In this document: piece by piece, positions 48,641 to 57,292 of the stretch
Layout: each line of letters opens with the position of its first letter
Position numbering within the stretch: the stretch's first letter is position 1
Assembly (NCBI RefSeq): GCF_034043515.1
Contig: NZ_CP138214.1
Location: 1,922,001 to 1,986,000 of the forward strand
From: Pseudomonas sp. MUP55
GTDB taxonomy: Bacteria > Pseudomonadota > Gammaproteobacteria > Pseudomonadales > Pseudomonadaceae
Length of the DNA stretch: 64,000 nt
Reading direction: 5' to 3'
Translations under genes and position numbers: made by a program
The notes under the pieces: generated by a model
Told to the model about the DNA's origin: nothing
Seen by the model: the letters and a program-made list of their open reading frames with translations, nothing else
Databases searched by the model: none

Positions 48641-49402
48641 ATGAGCATGACGTTTTCCGGCCAGGTCGCCCTGGTGACCGGCGCCGCCGCCGGTATTGGC
48701 CGCGCTACCGCGTTGGCGTTCGCCGCCGAAGGCTTGAAAGTGGTGGTGGCCGACCTGGATGTGGCAGGCGGCGAGGGCACTGTCGCGTTGATTCGGCAGT
48801 GCGGGGGCGAAGCGTTGTTCGTGCGCTGCAACGTCACCCTGGAGGCGGATGTGCAGCAGTTGATGGCGCAGACCGTCGCTGCCTACGGGCGCCTGGACTA
48901 TGCCTTCAACAATGCCGGGATCGAGATCGAGAAGGGCAAGCTGGCCGACGGCAGTCTGGATGAGTTCGACGCCATCATGGGCGTCAACGTCAAGGGTGTG
49001 TGGTTGTGCATGAAGTATCAGCTGCCGCTGTTGCTGGCCCAGGGCGGTGGAGCCATCGTCAACACGGCTTCGGTTGCGGGTTTGGGGGCGGCGCCCAAGA
49101 TGAGCATCTACGCGGCGTCCAAGCATGCGGTGATCGGCCTGACGAAGTCGGCAGCCATTGAGTACGCAAAAAAGAAAATCCGCGTCAACGCCGTCTGCCC
49201 GGCGGTGATCGATACCGATATGTTTCGCCGCGCCTATGAAGCGGATCCGCGCAAGGCCGACTTTGCGGCGGCAATGCACCCAGTGGGGCGCATTGGCAAG
49301 GTCGAGGAAATCGCCAGCGCTGTGTTGTATCTGTGCAGCGACGGTGCGGCCTTCACCACCGGCCAGGCCCTGGCGGTGGACGGCGGTGCAACGGCAATTT
49401 AA
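48641..49402 (+). CDS. Short-chain dehydrogenase/reductase
   Basis: A 253-residue classical SDR. The cofactor motif is TGAAAGIGRA (residues 12-21), NNAG is at about 89-92, and the catalytic Ser-Tyr-Lys is in the segment NTASVAGLG...YAASKHAV. The C-terminus DGAAFTTGQALAVDGGATAI is standard. The acidic ADLD after strand 2 suggests NAD(H) preference. Start chosen at the ATG with an ACAGGACA site upstream; frame open earlier without a better site. Substrate unknown. Confidence 0.93.
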   Translation: MSMTFSGQVALVTGAAAGIGRATALAFAAEGLKVVVADLDVAGGEGTVALIRQCGGEALFVRCNVTLEADVQQLMAQTVAAYGRLDYAFNNAGIEIEKGKLADGSLDEFDAIMGVNVKGVWLCMKYQLPLLLAQGGGAIVNTASVAGLGAAPKMSIYAASKHAVIGLTKSAAIEYAKKKIRVNAVCPAVIDTDMFRRAYEADPRKADFAAAMHPVGRIGKVEEIASAVLYLCSDGAAFTTGQALAVDGGATAI

Positions 49403-49562
49403 GACTTCACACTGCACGCTGCTTGAAAAGGACTGAGGGGTTGTGAGGGGTTTCCATAGCTGGCAAAAAGCCGCGACCGAATATGTATCACTAGGTAAAA
49501 AAACCAATAAAATCAATACTTTAATAAATTTTGAGGCCGGGTTTTGTTGAGCTTCTGTGCTT

Positions 49563-49590
49563 AACTGTTTGGGTTGAATAACAAACAGTT
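49563..49590. promoter_or_regulatory. Perfect inverted repeat before a MocR gene (candidate operator)
   Basis: AACTGTTTG-N10-CAAACAGTT, 9-base arms, ends 14 bases before the MocR start codon. MocR-type regulators often control their own region. Binding is inferred; the repeat itself is exact. Confidence 0.6.
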
Positions 49591-49604
49591 GAAGTGAGTG
49601 GCTC

Positions 49605-51017
49605 ATGGATTTAGGGATTGATCGACAAGCCCCGGTACCGGTGGTGCAGCAAATCATCAGCGCAGTCGCGGGATGGATTCGCAGGAATGGGGTGAGCCCC
49701 GGCACGCGCTTACCGTCCGTTCGCCAATTGGCCCTCGACAATCTGCTGAGCCAGTCCAGCGTGATCGAGGCCTTCGAGCGGATGGCGGCCCAAGGTCTGC
49801 TGGCCTCGAGAAAAGGCTCGGGGTTCGTGGTGGCGCAGCCTGCGATCGTCCAGGAAAAAACGTGGTATGAAGGCGCCGAGCAAGGGTGGGGCAGTTTTAC
49901 CGAAGGTCCGTTGGGCGAACTGAAGCTCGGCTGCGGCTGGCTCCCGGACAGCTGGCGCGAGAGCGATGACATCAGCTACGCGATCCGCGAAGTCAGCCGA
50001 ACCGACACCGCAGGCCTGTTCAACTACAGCACGCCGCTGGGGCTGCCGGCCCTGCGTGAGCAATTGCTCAAGCGCCTGAACCAGATTGACGTGCCCAGCA
50101 GTCTGGAGTGCATTCTCACCACTCATGGCGCCAGCCATGCGCTGGACCTGCTCATACGCACGCTGCTCAAGGCAGGCGATACCGTGGTGGTCGAGACGCC
50201 TGGACACGGCAACCTCTACCGACAACTGGCGTTCCACGGAGTTACGTTGCTCGAAGTGCCGCGTACGGGCATGGGCCCGGATATCGAGGTGCTGGAGGCG
50301 CACCTGCGTTGCCATCGTCCCAAGTGCCTGTTCATCAGCAGCCTCTATCACAACCCTACCGGCACCAGCCTGTGCCGCGCGGTGGCCGAGCGCTTGCTGG
50401 CGCTGGCCTGCAGCGAGGATTTTCTGATCATCGAGGAAGACGTCTACGGCGACCTGCAACATGCCAGTTGCACACGGTTGTCGGCGTTGCCCCATGAAGA
50501 CCGCGTCATCTATGTCTCCAGTTTTTCCAAGACGCTGAGCAGTGCCCTGCGCGTGGGCTACCTGAGCGCCGGTGCGGCGATCATTGAGCAACTGACTTAT
50601 CTCAAGACCCTGACGGGCATCGGCACCTCGCGTTTTGCCGAAGCGATGGTGGCGACCTTGCTGGCCAACGGCACCTACCGCAAGTGGGTGCAGCGCCTGC
50701 GCAAGCGCCTGAATACCCAAATGGCCGCGACCTTGCAGGTGCTGGAAGATGAAGAGTGGCAAGTGTTTGCGGTACCCGCGGGCGGCATGTTCCTGTGGGC
50801 GCGACCTGGCACGCAGCCACCCTGCTGCATGCAGACGTACGCCCGTAGGCTCGGTGTCTTGCTGTCGCCGGCAACGCTGTTCCACCCGACGGGGGCTTGC
50901 AGTGAGTGGCTGCGCATCAACGTGGCCTATGCGGCGGACCAACGCGCATTGGCACTGTTTCGTGCCCTCGGCCCCGCCAGATCGACCTCGGCCATTCTGA
51001 AAACGACGGGTGTGTAG
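49605..51017 (+). CDS. MocR-type (GntR/aminotransferase) transcriptional regulator
   Basis: A 470-residue two-domain regulator. The N-terminal winged helix (about 8-75: VPVVQQIISAVAGWIRRNGVSPGTRLPSVRQLALD, SQSSVIEAFERMAAQGLLASRKGSGFVV) is GntR-like. The C-terminal part is a fold-type I aminotransferase with TTHGASHALDLL, YHNPTGTS, IIEEDVYGDL and the PLP lysine in SSFSKTLSSALRVGYL. It has no adjacent target operon in the same direction. An exact inverted repeat lies upstream, in an AT-rich stretch. The effector is probably PLP with an amine or amino acid. Confidence 0.9.
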   Translation: MDLGIDRQAPVPVVQQIISAVAGWIRRNGVSPGTRLPSVRQLALDNLLSQSSVIEAFERMAAQGLLASRKGSGFVVAQPAIVQEKTWYEGAEQGWGSFTEGPLGELKLGCGWLPDSWRESDDISYAIREVSRTDTAGLFNYSTPLGLPALREQLLKRLNQIDVPSSLECILTTHGASHALDLLIRTLLKAGDTVVVETPGHGNLYRQLAFHGVTLLEVPRTGMGPDIEVLEAHLRCHRPKCLFISSLYHNPTGTSLCRAVAERLLALACSEDFLIIEEDVYGDLQHASCTRLSALPHEDRVIYVSSFSKTLSSALRVGYLSAGAAIIEQLTYLKTLTGIGTSRFAEAMVATLLANGTYRKWVQRLRKRLNTQMAATLQVLEDEEWQVFAVPAGGMFLWARPGTQPPCCMQTYARRLGVLLSPATLFHPTGACSEWLRINVAYAADQRALALFRALGPARSTSAILKTTGV

Positions 51018-51131
51018 CTTTTTGCCATTATTGTGGTGCCAACGACTTGTGTTCAGTGCCCTGTGGTTGCCAATCTCGCTGTTGGTACAGCCGGTTTATG
51101 GCATCCGCCATTGCAAGAGGACTCAACTGCA

Positions 51132-53099
51132 ATGATTTCGGCCGCGCAACGACGTTTCGCCAACCTCGGTATGGCAAAAAAACTGGGCCTGGGTTTCACC
51201 CTGGTGCTGCTGTTGACCGCATTGGTCGCAGCCATTGGCGTGTGGTCCCTGCACACCGTAGGGCAGCGCTTCGGCGGCCTCAAGCAGATGTCTTCGCTCA
51301 ACAGCAGCCTGCTCAAGGTGCGCCTGATCGAACAGGACTACGCCCTGCACGCCGACCCCAAGTCCGTTGACGCGCTGCACGAAAGTGTCAATGCGCTGGC
51401 CGCGCTGGCGCAAAGTCTCAAGACGCAGTCGGCAGCCAACGTGCCGGTAATGACCGATGTGGAACAAGCCCTGGCTGACTATCGCAAGGCATTCGACGAG
51501 TTTGTCGAATTGACCCAGGCGAAGGACCTGGCTCTGGAAATGGCCAGTTGGTCGGTGTCCAGCGTGGCCAATAATCTTGATGTGTTGCAGGCCGGGCTGG
51601 CCGACGATGGCGCCTATGGCCTGAAGGAAAGCCAGGGCAAGGAAGGTGCCGAGTTTATCGAGCAGGCAGGGCAGGTCAGCCAGGTGTCGCGGTTGATGTT
51701 GCAGGCGATGAACGAAGCGCGGCTGCGCCTGGATCAGAGCCGCAAGGCCGATGCGGACGAAGCCGAGCAGGGCAAGATCGAACAGGCCGACCAGGCGCTG
51801 GCCCAGGTCGAGCAATTGAAAACCTCGGTCAAGGATGCCGGTTACCAGACCGTGCTCAATGAAGTGTCCGGGCACATCGCCTCGTTCAGCGAAAAGCTCG
51901 GCGAGTACACCGGTCTGCTGGCTCAGGAGAAGGTGGTTTACAAACAACTGCATGATCGCGCCGATCAGGTGGTCAGCCGGGTCAACCAGGCTTATGACGC
52001 CGAAGACCAGTCGATGCAGGCGCAACTGGCCAACAGCACGCTGCTGATCATCGCTTCATCCGCCCTGGCGTTGCTGGTAGGGCTGATCGCGGCATGGGTG
52101 ATTACCCGCTTGATCGTGGCGCCGCTGCGCAGGGTAATCGCGGTAGCGCAGCAGATTGCTTCCGGTGACCTGAGTGGTCGCATGGAGGTCAGTCGCCGCG
52201 ATGAGATCGGCCAGCTGATGCAGGCCATGCAGCAGATGGGCAATGGTCTGAGCCATATGGTCAGCGGGTTGCAGGCCGGTATCGAGCAACTGGCCAGCTC
52301 GGCGCACTCGTTGTCCAGCGTGACCGAGCAGACCAACGTCGAGGTCAGCAGCCAGAAGGAAGAAACCGAACAGGTGGCCACTGCGATGAACCAGATGACC
52401 GCCACGGTGCACGACGTGGCGCGTAACGCCGAAGAGGCTGCGCAAGCCGCGCAGACGGCAGACGACAAGGTCGACAGCGGCCAACGGGTGGTGCGTCAGA
52501 GTTTGCAGCGCATCGAATTGCTGGCCTCGTCCAGCAACAGTGCCAGCGCCAGCATCGAGAGCCTCAGCGCCGAGATCCAGAACATCGGCACGGTCTTGAG
52601 CGTGATCAAGAGCGTCGCCGAGCAAACCAACCTGCTCGCCCTGAACGCCGCGATCGAAGCGGCCCGCGCCGGGGAGCAAGGACGCGGCTTTGCGGTGGTT
52701 GCCGATGAGGTACGCGCCCTGGCCAAGCGCACCCAGCAATCGACCGAAGAAATCGAGCGCCTGGTCAGCACCTTGCGCAGCGCGGCGCAGTCATCGGTAC
52801 AGCAGATTCAGCACAGTGGCGAACTGGTGAAACTGGCCGTCAGTGATGCGCTGGAAACCGAAAGCGCCCTGGGCAGCATTGCAGCGGCGGTGTCGTTGAT
52901 CCAGCAGATGAACCAGCAGATTGCCGCAGCGGCTGAAGAGCAAAGCTCGGTGGCCGAAGAGATCAATCGCAGCGTCACCAGCATCCGGGCGAGTGCCGAT
53001 CAATCGGCGTTGAGCATGCAGGGCAATGCCGCGTCGAGCATAGAGCTTGCGCAGTTGGGCGCTGAACTCAAGGGCATGGTGGGGCACTTTCGCCTCTGA
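51132..53099 (+). CDS. Methyl-accepting chemotaxis protein with long helical sensor (HBM type)
   Basis: A 655-residue chemoreceptor. TM1 is about 18-38, and a periplasmic sensor of about 260 residues (41-300) is all helical, rich in Gln/Ala/Glu, as in helical bimodular (McpS-type) sensors for organic acids. TM2 is about 303-325, followed by HAMP and a long cytoplasmic coiled coil with the highly conserved tip [39 protein letters not shown]. There is no C-terminal CheR/CheB pentapeptide. The ligand is unknown, but TCA intermediates are plausible for this class. GAGG precedes the ATG at 51132. Confidence 0.9.
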   Translation: MISAAQRRFANLGMAKKLGLGFTLVLLLTALVAAIGVWSLHTVGQRFGGLKQMSSLNSSLLKVRLIEQDYALHADPKSVDALHESVNALAALAQSLKTQSAANVPVMTDVEQALADYRKAFDEFVELTQAKDLALEMASWSVSSVANNLDVLQAGLADDGAYGLKESQGKEGAEFIEQAGQVSQVSRLMLQAMNEARLRLDQSRKADADEAEQGKIEQADQALAQVEQLKTSVKDAGYQTVLNEVSGHIASFSEKLGEYTGLLAQEKVVYKQLHDRADQVVSRVNQAYDAEDQSMQAQLANSTLLIIASSALALLVGLIAAWVITRLIVAPLRRVIAVAQQIASGDLSGRMEVSRRDEIGQLMQAMQQMGNGLSHMVSGLQAGIEQLASSAHSLSSVTEQTNVEVSSQKEETEQVATAMNQMTATVHDVARNAEEAAQAAQTADDKVDSGQRVVRQSLQRIELLASSSNSASASIESLSAEIQNIGTVLSVIKSVAEQTNLLALNAAIEAARAGEQGRGFAVVADEVRALAKRTQQSTEEIERLVSTLRSAAQSSVQQIQHSGELVKLAVSDALETESALGSIAAAVSLIQQMNQQIAAAAEEQSSVAEEINRSVTSIRASADQSALSMQGNAASSIELAQLGAELKGMVGHFRL

Positions 53100-53126
53100 T
53101 CGCAGCGCGGGCGCCGCGATCAGAGG
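53093..53126. repeat. Perfect 11-base inverted repeat over the MCP stop codon
   Basis: CCTCTGATCGC and GCGATCAGAGG pair across a 12-base GC-rich loop. The left arm includes the TGA of the chemoreceptor. Without a T-run it may slow RNA decay or stop polymerase in both directions between two convergent genes. Confidence 0.65.
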
Positions 53127-53135
53127 GGAAGGGGG

Positions 53136-53948
53136 TCAGGCGTTGTTGGCGAGGAACGTCAGCAGCGCTTCATTGACGAAGTCCGGGTTCTCCCGGCTGG
53201 AGATATGCCCGGCATCGGGAATCAGCGTCAGGGCGCAGCCGATGAGCTCGGCCATTTCCCTGGACTCTGCGGGTGGCCGCGGTTTGTCCTGCTCGCCGCA
53301 CATCACCAGGGTGGTGTCGCAATCCAGGCGTGGAAGCTGATCGAGAATGTCTTCGCGGCTGAAAATCAAGCGGCCCAGGGGCACGACGCTGTCCTGCAGA
53401 CGTTGCCGGGAGAAATCCTGCAGCGACTGGCGAAAGTCTTGATACAGCGCTGATTCGCGGTCGATGTCCGCACGGAAGAAGATCGGCGCAATCACATCCA
53501 GCAGCGTCGGCGGGATGGCGCCGGCGTCTTCGATCATCTTGAACAGCGAGAAGTAATACTGGCGGGTAGCTTGCGGTTCGGCGCCGAGGTGGGTGTCCAT
53601 CAGCACCAGGCTGTTGACACGTTCAGGCGCCAGCAGGGCAAGGCGGGCGCCCCACATGCCGCCGACCGAAAGGCCCACCAGGTTGACCTGTGGAATGTCC
53701 AGATGGTCCAGCAGTGCCAGGTTCTGACGGGCCAGGTCGTCAAGGGAGGTAGTCTGCGCGGGCAGTGCCCCCGACTCACCGTGGCCCCACAGTTCAGGCA
53801 CGATCACACGGTATTGCCGGGACAGCGCGTCGATTTGCGGTGCCCACATGTGGCGGTCCCACAAGTAGCTCGAACCCAGCAAAACGACCGGGCCGTTGCC
53901 CTGGTCGACATAGTGCAGCGGTTGTCCATCAATCACGGCGACAGGCAT
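53136..53948 (-). CDS. Alpha/beta hydrolase
   Basis: A 270-residue hydrolase with the 3-oxoadipate enol-lactonase-like layout: IDGQPLHYVDQGNGPVVLLGSSYLWDRHMWAPQI, ELWGHGESG, nucleophile elbow GLSVGG (Ser about 94), CGEQDKPRPP with the acid region, and DAGHISSRENPDFV with the catalytic His. No signal peptide. No catabolic genes nearby, so the substrate is open. AGAGG lies 7 bases before the ATG. Confidence 0.9.
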   Translation of the reverse strand: MPVAVIDGQPLHYVDQGNGPVVLLGSSYLWDRHMWAPQIDALSRQYRVIVPELWGHGESGALPAQTTSLDDLARQNLALLDHLDIPQVNLVGLSVGGMWGARLALLAPERVNSLVLMDTHLGAEPQATRQYYFSLFKMIEDAGAIPPTLLDVIAPIFFRADIDRESALYQDFRQSLQDFSRQRLQDSVVPLGRLIFSREDILDQLPRLDCDTTLVMCGEQDKPRPPAESREMAELIGCALTLIPDAGHISSRENPDFVNEALLTFLANNA

Positions 53949-54042
53949 AGCAGGCCTCTAACTTCACGGAGTGAGGGGCACTTTTTTACGCTAGTCGGGG
54001 GCAGGGGGATAGGTGCAAATTGATGGCACCTTCATGCGCGGC

Positions 54043-54102
54043 GGGTGCACAAGCCAGCGAGCTCGCTCCTGCACCCGAACAGTCGGCCCGTTGCGGGCCA
54101 AT
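54043..54102. repeat. REP-like palindrome and adjoining hairpin
   Basis: GGGTGCA...TGCACCC encloses the 12-base palindrome AGCGAGCTCGCT, resembling a second REP family (the GCGAGCTCGCT type). GGCCCG-TTG-CGGGCC follows at once and may end the minus-strand gene upstream of it. Confidence 0.55.
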
Positions 54103-54107
54103 GGCAC

Positions 54108-54878
54108 TCAGTCGTAGATGGCTTTCTTTTTCCACTCGGCATCGGCGTCGACGACTTTCAGGCCTTCGGTCAGCTCGTTGACTTCGTCTTCGGCTGGCTG
54201 GCTGTTGGTCAACACCGTGGAGTTGGCGCGAGCCAGTTGCGACTCCAGCAATTGCAGCTGTGCGCTGTACACCACAGGTTCCGGTTGTTTGCGCAGATAC
54301 TGCACGCCCCGCTCGAATGCCAGGCGCGCCTGGCCCGGTTGACCTTGCTGCAAGGCATGCTGGCCAAGGTTGTTGAAGAACTCGATGTGCAGCAGCACCA
54401 GGATATGGCGGATTTCCTTGATCCAGTGCTTGGCCTCGTTGGCCGGCAGGAAACCGTCCTGGGCTGCGCGGGTGACCTGGCCATGCAGCGCTTCAAGCAA
54501 AAAGCGCACATCCTTGGCCTTGGCTTCGGTCTGGATCGGCGCGGGTGGGTTGGCCACCGGAATCGACTCGCCCTGGGCGATCAGTGCATTGAGCTCGGTG
54601 ATCCGCGCCTTAAGGGGGGCGCTGGATTTGTTGAGGTTCAGCAGGCGCTGGTTGACGTTGAGTTCCAGTCGGGTCAGCAACAGCTTGAGCGCTGGGGTCA
54701 TGAATTGGCCGGGAAAGGTCTCGGTGATTTCACCACAGCGACGCAGCCGATCATTGAGCTCGATCTCGGTACGCTTCTTTTCCAGCTTATTGTTTTCCAC
54801 CACATGGTTCATGTAGCCAATGGCGATCAGTATTGCGATCCCGGCTATTACCAGCAGGGTGATCATGAGTGGTGTCAC
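54108..54878 (-). CDS. Membrane-anchored coiled-coil protein of unknown function
   Basis: A 256-residue protein I cannot name. The GTG at 54878 has GAGG 8 bases upstream; an ATG four codons later is the alternative. One N-terminal helix (about 5-22) is followed by NKLEKKRTEIELNDRLRRCGEITETFPGQFMTPALKLLLTRLELNVNQRLL. A TPR-like region (FFNNLGQHALQQGQPGQARLAFERGVQYLRKQPEPVVYSAQLQLLESQLA) comes near residues 160-215. The topology suggests a cytoplasmic or periplasmic scaffold tethered by its N-terminus. Conserved hypothetical proteins like this are common in pseudomonads. Confidence 0.75.
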   Translation of the reverse strand: MTPLMITLLVIAGIAILIAIGYMNHVVENNKLEKKRTEIELNDRLRRCGEITETFPGQFMTPALKLLLTRLELNVNQRLLNLNKSSAPLKARITELNALIAQGESIPVANPPAPIQTEAKAKDVRFLLEALHGQVTRAAQDGFLPANEAKHWIKEIRHILVLLHIEFFNNLGQHALQQGQPGQARLAFERGVQYLRKQPEPVVYSAQLQLLESQLARANSTVLTNSQPAEDEVNELTEGLKVVDADAEWKKKAIYD

Positions 54879-55237
54879 CGGTGTGACCTCTTTATAGGGT
54901 TTGCTGTTGAGTGTAGTGACTGAGCCAGCCGACGGATAGGACTGTTCGACCAGTTACCCGGCCAGTTTCTTCTATATAGCTAAAGTGTCGCTGGGATGGA
55001 TGCACATTGCCATCATTTGCCTGGGGCAACTATAACCCCTTGTCGTGCGTCAGAATATAGGCGCCAGGGCCTGGGCGCGCAGAATGCCGGTGCAGGCCGC
55101 CAAACGGGGGGGAAGTCATTGATTTAAATAAATTTATCCTTGGGGGTTGACGACCTTTCAATCCATCCATAGAATGCGCGCCACTTACAGCGTAAAGCAC
55201 ACAGCGAAACGCGGTAGGGAGTGAATGTTGTACGTGT
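54879..55237. other. Region between the coiled-coil gene and the tRNA operon
   Basis: About 360 bases without a protein gene. The left part must hold the promoter of the minus-strand gene, which I cannot place. The right part holds the tRNA promoter with an AT-rich upstream element. The 50 bases after the -10 form the 5' leader of the tRNA transcript. Confidence 0.5.
55120..55182 (+). promoter_or_regulatory. Strong stable-RNA promoter of the tRNA operon
   Basis: TTGACG (55147-55152), exact 17-base spacer and TAGAAT (55170-55175). The AT-rich GATTTAAATAAATTTAT just upstream sits where an UP element binds. The discriminator GCGCGCC is GC-rich, the hallmark of stringently controlled stable RNA promoters. 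Confidence 0.9.
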
Positions 55238-55313
55238 GTCCCCTTCGTCTAGTGGCCTAGGACACCGCCCTTTCACGGCGGTAACAGGGGTTCGAGTCCC
55301 CTAGGGGACGCCA
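55238..55313 (+). tRNA. tRNA-Glu (anticodon TTC), copy 1
   Basis: 76 bases with encoded CCA. Acceptor GTCCCCT / AGGGGAC, anticodon loop CTTTCAC with TTC, and T-loop TTCGAGT. Identical to copy 2. Confidence 0.98.
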
Positions 55314-55316
55314 TAT

Positions 55317-55392
<76 letters not shown>

Positions 55393-55497
55393 ATTTACAA
55401 GCAGTGTGGCCTTCGGGCGGCATTGAGTGAAACCAGGACCGCATCTTCGGGTGGGGCCTCTGGGCACTGAAATACACACCATGTGTTTCAGTAGCGT

Positions 55498-55573
55498 GTC
55501 CCCTTCGTCTAGTGGCCTAGGACACCGCCCTTTCACGGCGGTAACAGGGGTTCGAGTCCCCTAGGGGACGCCA
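55498..55573 (+). tRNA. tRNA-Glu (anticodon TTC), copy 2
   Basis: Identical to copy 1, 260 bases downstream in the same orientation. Confidence 0.98.
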
Positions 55574-55576
55574 TTT

Positions 55577-55652
<76 letters not shown>

Positions 55653-55660
55653 ATTCAAAG

Positions 55661-55691
55661 AAAAAGCCACTCAATCGAGTGGCTTTTTTTT
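55661..55691 (+). terminator. Rho-independent terminator of the tRNA operon
   Basis: AAAAAGCCACTC-AATC-GAGTGGCTTTTT hairpin with a long T-run; also usable against the convergent MocR gene. Confidence 0.94.
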
Positions 55692-55728
55692 GCCTGCGAA
55701 AAACTGCGGCCCTACGACCCCCAGGGCA

Positions 55729-57210
55729 CTAAAGGCTGTTCGCCGCTTGGGCCAGACGCAAGGTGGCTTGACGGATTTCTTCCTGGTTGAGCGACGCGAA
55801 GCCCAGCCGCAGCGCATTCTCCGGCGTGTCCATCGGCGAAAACTGCCGGCCGCTGCGCACCACCAGTCCGTGGTCCAAGGCGATGTTTACCAGTCGATCG
55901 ACGTCTATTTCATCCTCAAAACGCACCCACAGCGCCAGGCCGCCTTCCGGCTCGCGCACCTGGATGCGATCACCCAACGCTTCGTGCAGGCAGGTTTGCA
56001 ACGTCTCCCGACGCACCCGATATTCTTTGGACACGCGGCGCAGGTGCTTTTTCAGTTCACCGGCATTGATCAGGTCGGCCAGCATCTTCTGGGCGACGGC
56101 GTCGGCGTCTCCCAACATCAGTGCCGCATTGCGGTGCAGGGCTTCGACCACCTGGGCGGGGGCGACCACATAGCTGCAGCGAAACGTTGAGCCAAGCGCT
56201 TTGGATAACGAACCGACATAGATCACATGACGCTGCGCGCGGTCACTGGCGAGCGGCAGGTAAGGGCGACCGTTGAAGTGGAACTCGTGGTCGTAGTCTT
56301 CTTCGATGATGCTGAAGTCGTGCAGTGCGGCGAGCGCCAACAGCTGTTGTCGCCGCGCGGCGTGCAGGCTGACGGTGCTGGGGAACTGGTGGTGCGGGGT
56401 GAGATAGATCATGCGCACGGTGTGGACCTGGCATAAGCGGTCGATCTGATCCGTACGACACCCTTCTTCATCGATGTCCACCGTGACCAGTTGCGCGCCC
56501 AATTGACGGAAAATTTCCCACGCAGGCGGGTAACTAAGGCGTTCCACCAGGACCACATCTCCCGGCTTGAGCAGCAGGCTGGCGCTCAGGTACAGCGACA
56601 TCTGAGTGCCCTGGGTCAGGCAGATGTTCTCGGCGTTGACCGCCAGGCCGCGCTCGCTGCGCAGCATCTCGGCGAGGGCGCAGCGCAGGTGATAGGCGGT
56701 GCCTTCGCTGCCGTAGCGCACGGTGTTGGAGGCAAAGCTGTTGCGCAGGGCGTTGCGGTAGTAGCGATGCAACACGGCTTGGGGCAGCAGGCGGTGGTCA
56801 CTGGTGCCGTTATCGAAGAACAGCGCGTCATGTCGGTGGCGCAGCGCGGTGACCTGCGCGTTGTGGGTGAAATACGGCACCACCGGCTGCGCCAGGATCG
56901 GTGGCGCGAAGGACTGCGGCGCGCGACCGGGCAGTTGGGTGGGCGTCAGTTGGGCATTGACGAACGTCCCACGGCGGGGCTCGCTGATAAGCCAGCCTTT
57001 GGTCGCGGCTTCTTCGTAGGCCAGGATCACGGTCTTGCGGTTGACGTCGAGCAATTGCGCCATTTCCCGTGTACCTGGCAGCAAGGTGCCGGGCGGAAGG
57101 CGCCCTTCGACGATAGCGGTCACCAGGCCTTCGGCAATCTTGCGGTAGGACGCTTGTGGTGAGTGCTCGTCGAGCTTGAGCAAAGGGCGCCATTTACGCA
57201 TCTGGACCAT
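55729..57210 (-). CDS. MocR-type regulator divergent from the reductase-M24 fusion gene
   Basis: A 493-residue GntR/aminotransferase regulator. The winged helix is about residues 18-85 (SYRKIAEGLVTAIVEGRLPPGTLLPGTREMAQLLDVNRKTVILAYEEAATKGWLISEPRRGTFV). The aminotransferase-like domain has TQGTQMSLYLSASLL, the TPHHQFPST segment, IIEEDYDHEF and the PLP lysine in VGSLSKALG. It stands 82 bases from the plus-strand fusion gene, so control of that gene is likely. A promoter TTGTTA-N17-TAGAAC (57232-57260, minus strand) overlaps a small palindrome. Confidence 0.92.
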   Translation of the reverse strand: MVQMRKWRPLLKLDEHSPQASYRKIAEGLVTAIVEGRLPPGTLLPGTREMAQLLDVNRKTVILAYEEAATKGWLISEPRRGTFVNAQLTPTQLPGRAPQSFAPPILAQPVVPYFTHNAQVTALRHRHDALFFDNGTSDHRLLPQAVLHRYYRNALRNSFASNTVRYGSEGTAYHLRCALAEMLRSERGLAVNAENICLTQGTQMSLYLSASLLLKPGDVVLVERLSYPPAWEIFRQLGAQLVTVDIDEEGCRTDQIDRLCQVHTVRMIYLTPHHQFPSTVSLHAARRQQLLALAALHDFSIIEEDYDHEFHFNGRPYLPLASDRAQRHVIYVGSLSKALGSTFRCSYVVAPAQVVEALHRNAALMLGDADAVAQKMLADLINAGELKKHLRRVSKEYRVRRETLQTCLHEALGDRIQVREPEGGLALWVRFEDEIDVDRLVNIALDHGLVVRSGRQFSPMDTPENALRLGFASLNQEEIRQATLRLAQAANSL

Positions 57211-57224
57211 CTGAAGTATCCAAA

Positions 57225-57260
57225 ACTGGAGGTTCTAATGGGCCCAGTCTAGCGTAACAA
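57225..57260 (-). promoter_or_regulatory. MocR promoter with overlapping palindrome
   Basis: Minus strand: -35 TTGTTA (57255-57260), 17-base spacer, -10 TAGAAC (57232-57237). The inverted repeat ACTGG-N14-CCAGT (57225-57248) covers the -10, so a regulator bound there would shut the MocR gene and could act on the divergent fusion gene. Confidence 0.5.
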
Positions 57261-57292
57261 TCCAGCGTCACTCATCCTTAGGTCCCACCAAC

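Noticed and set aside
53093..53126. Rho-independent terminator after the chemoreceptor
   Set aside because: The stem is perfect but there is no T-run on either strand, so it was recorded only as an inverted repeat.
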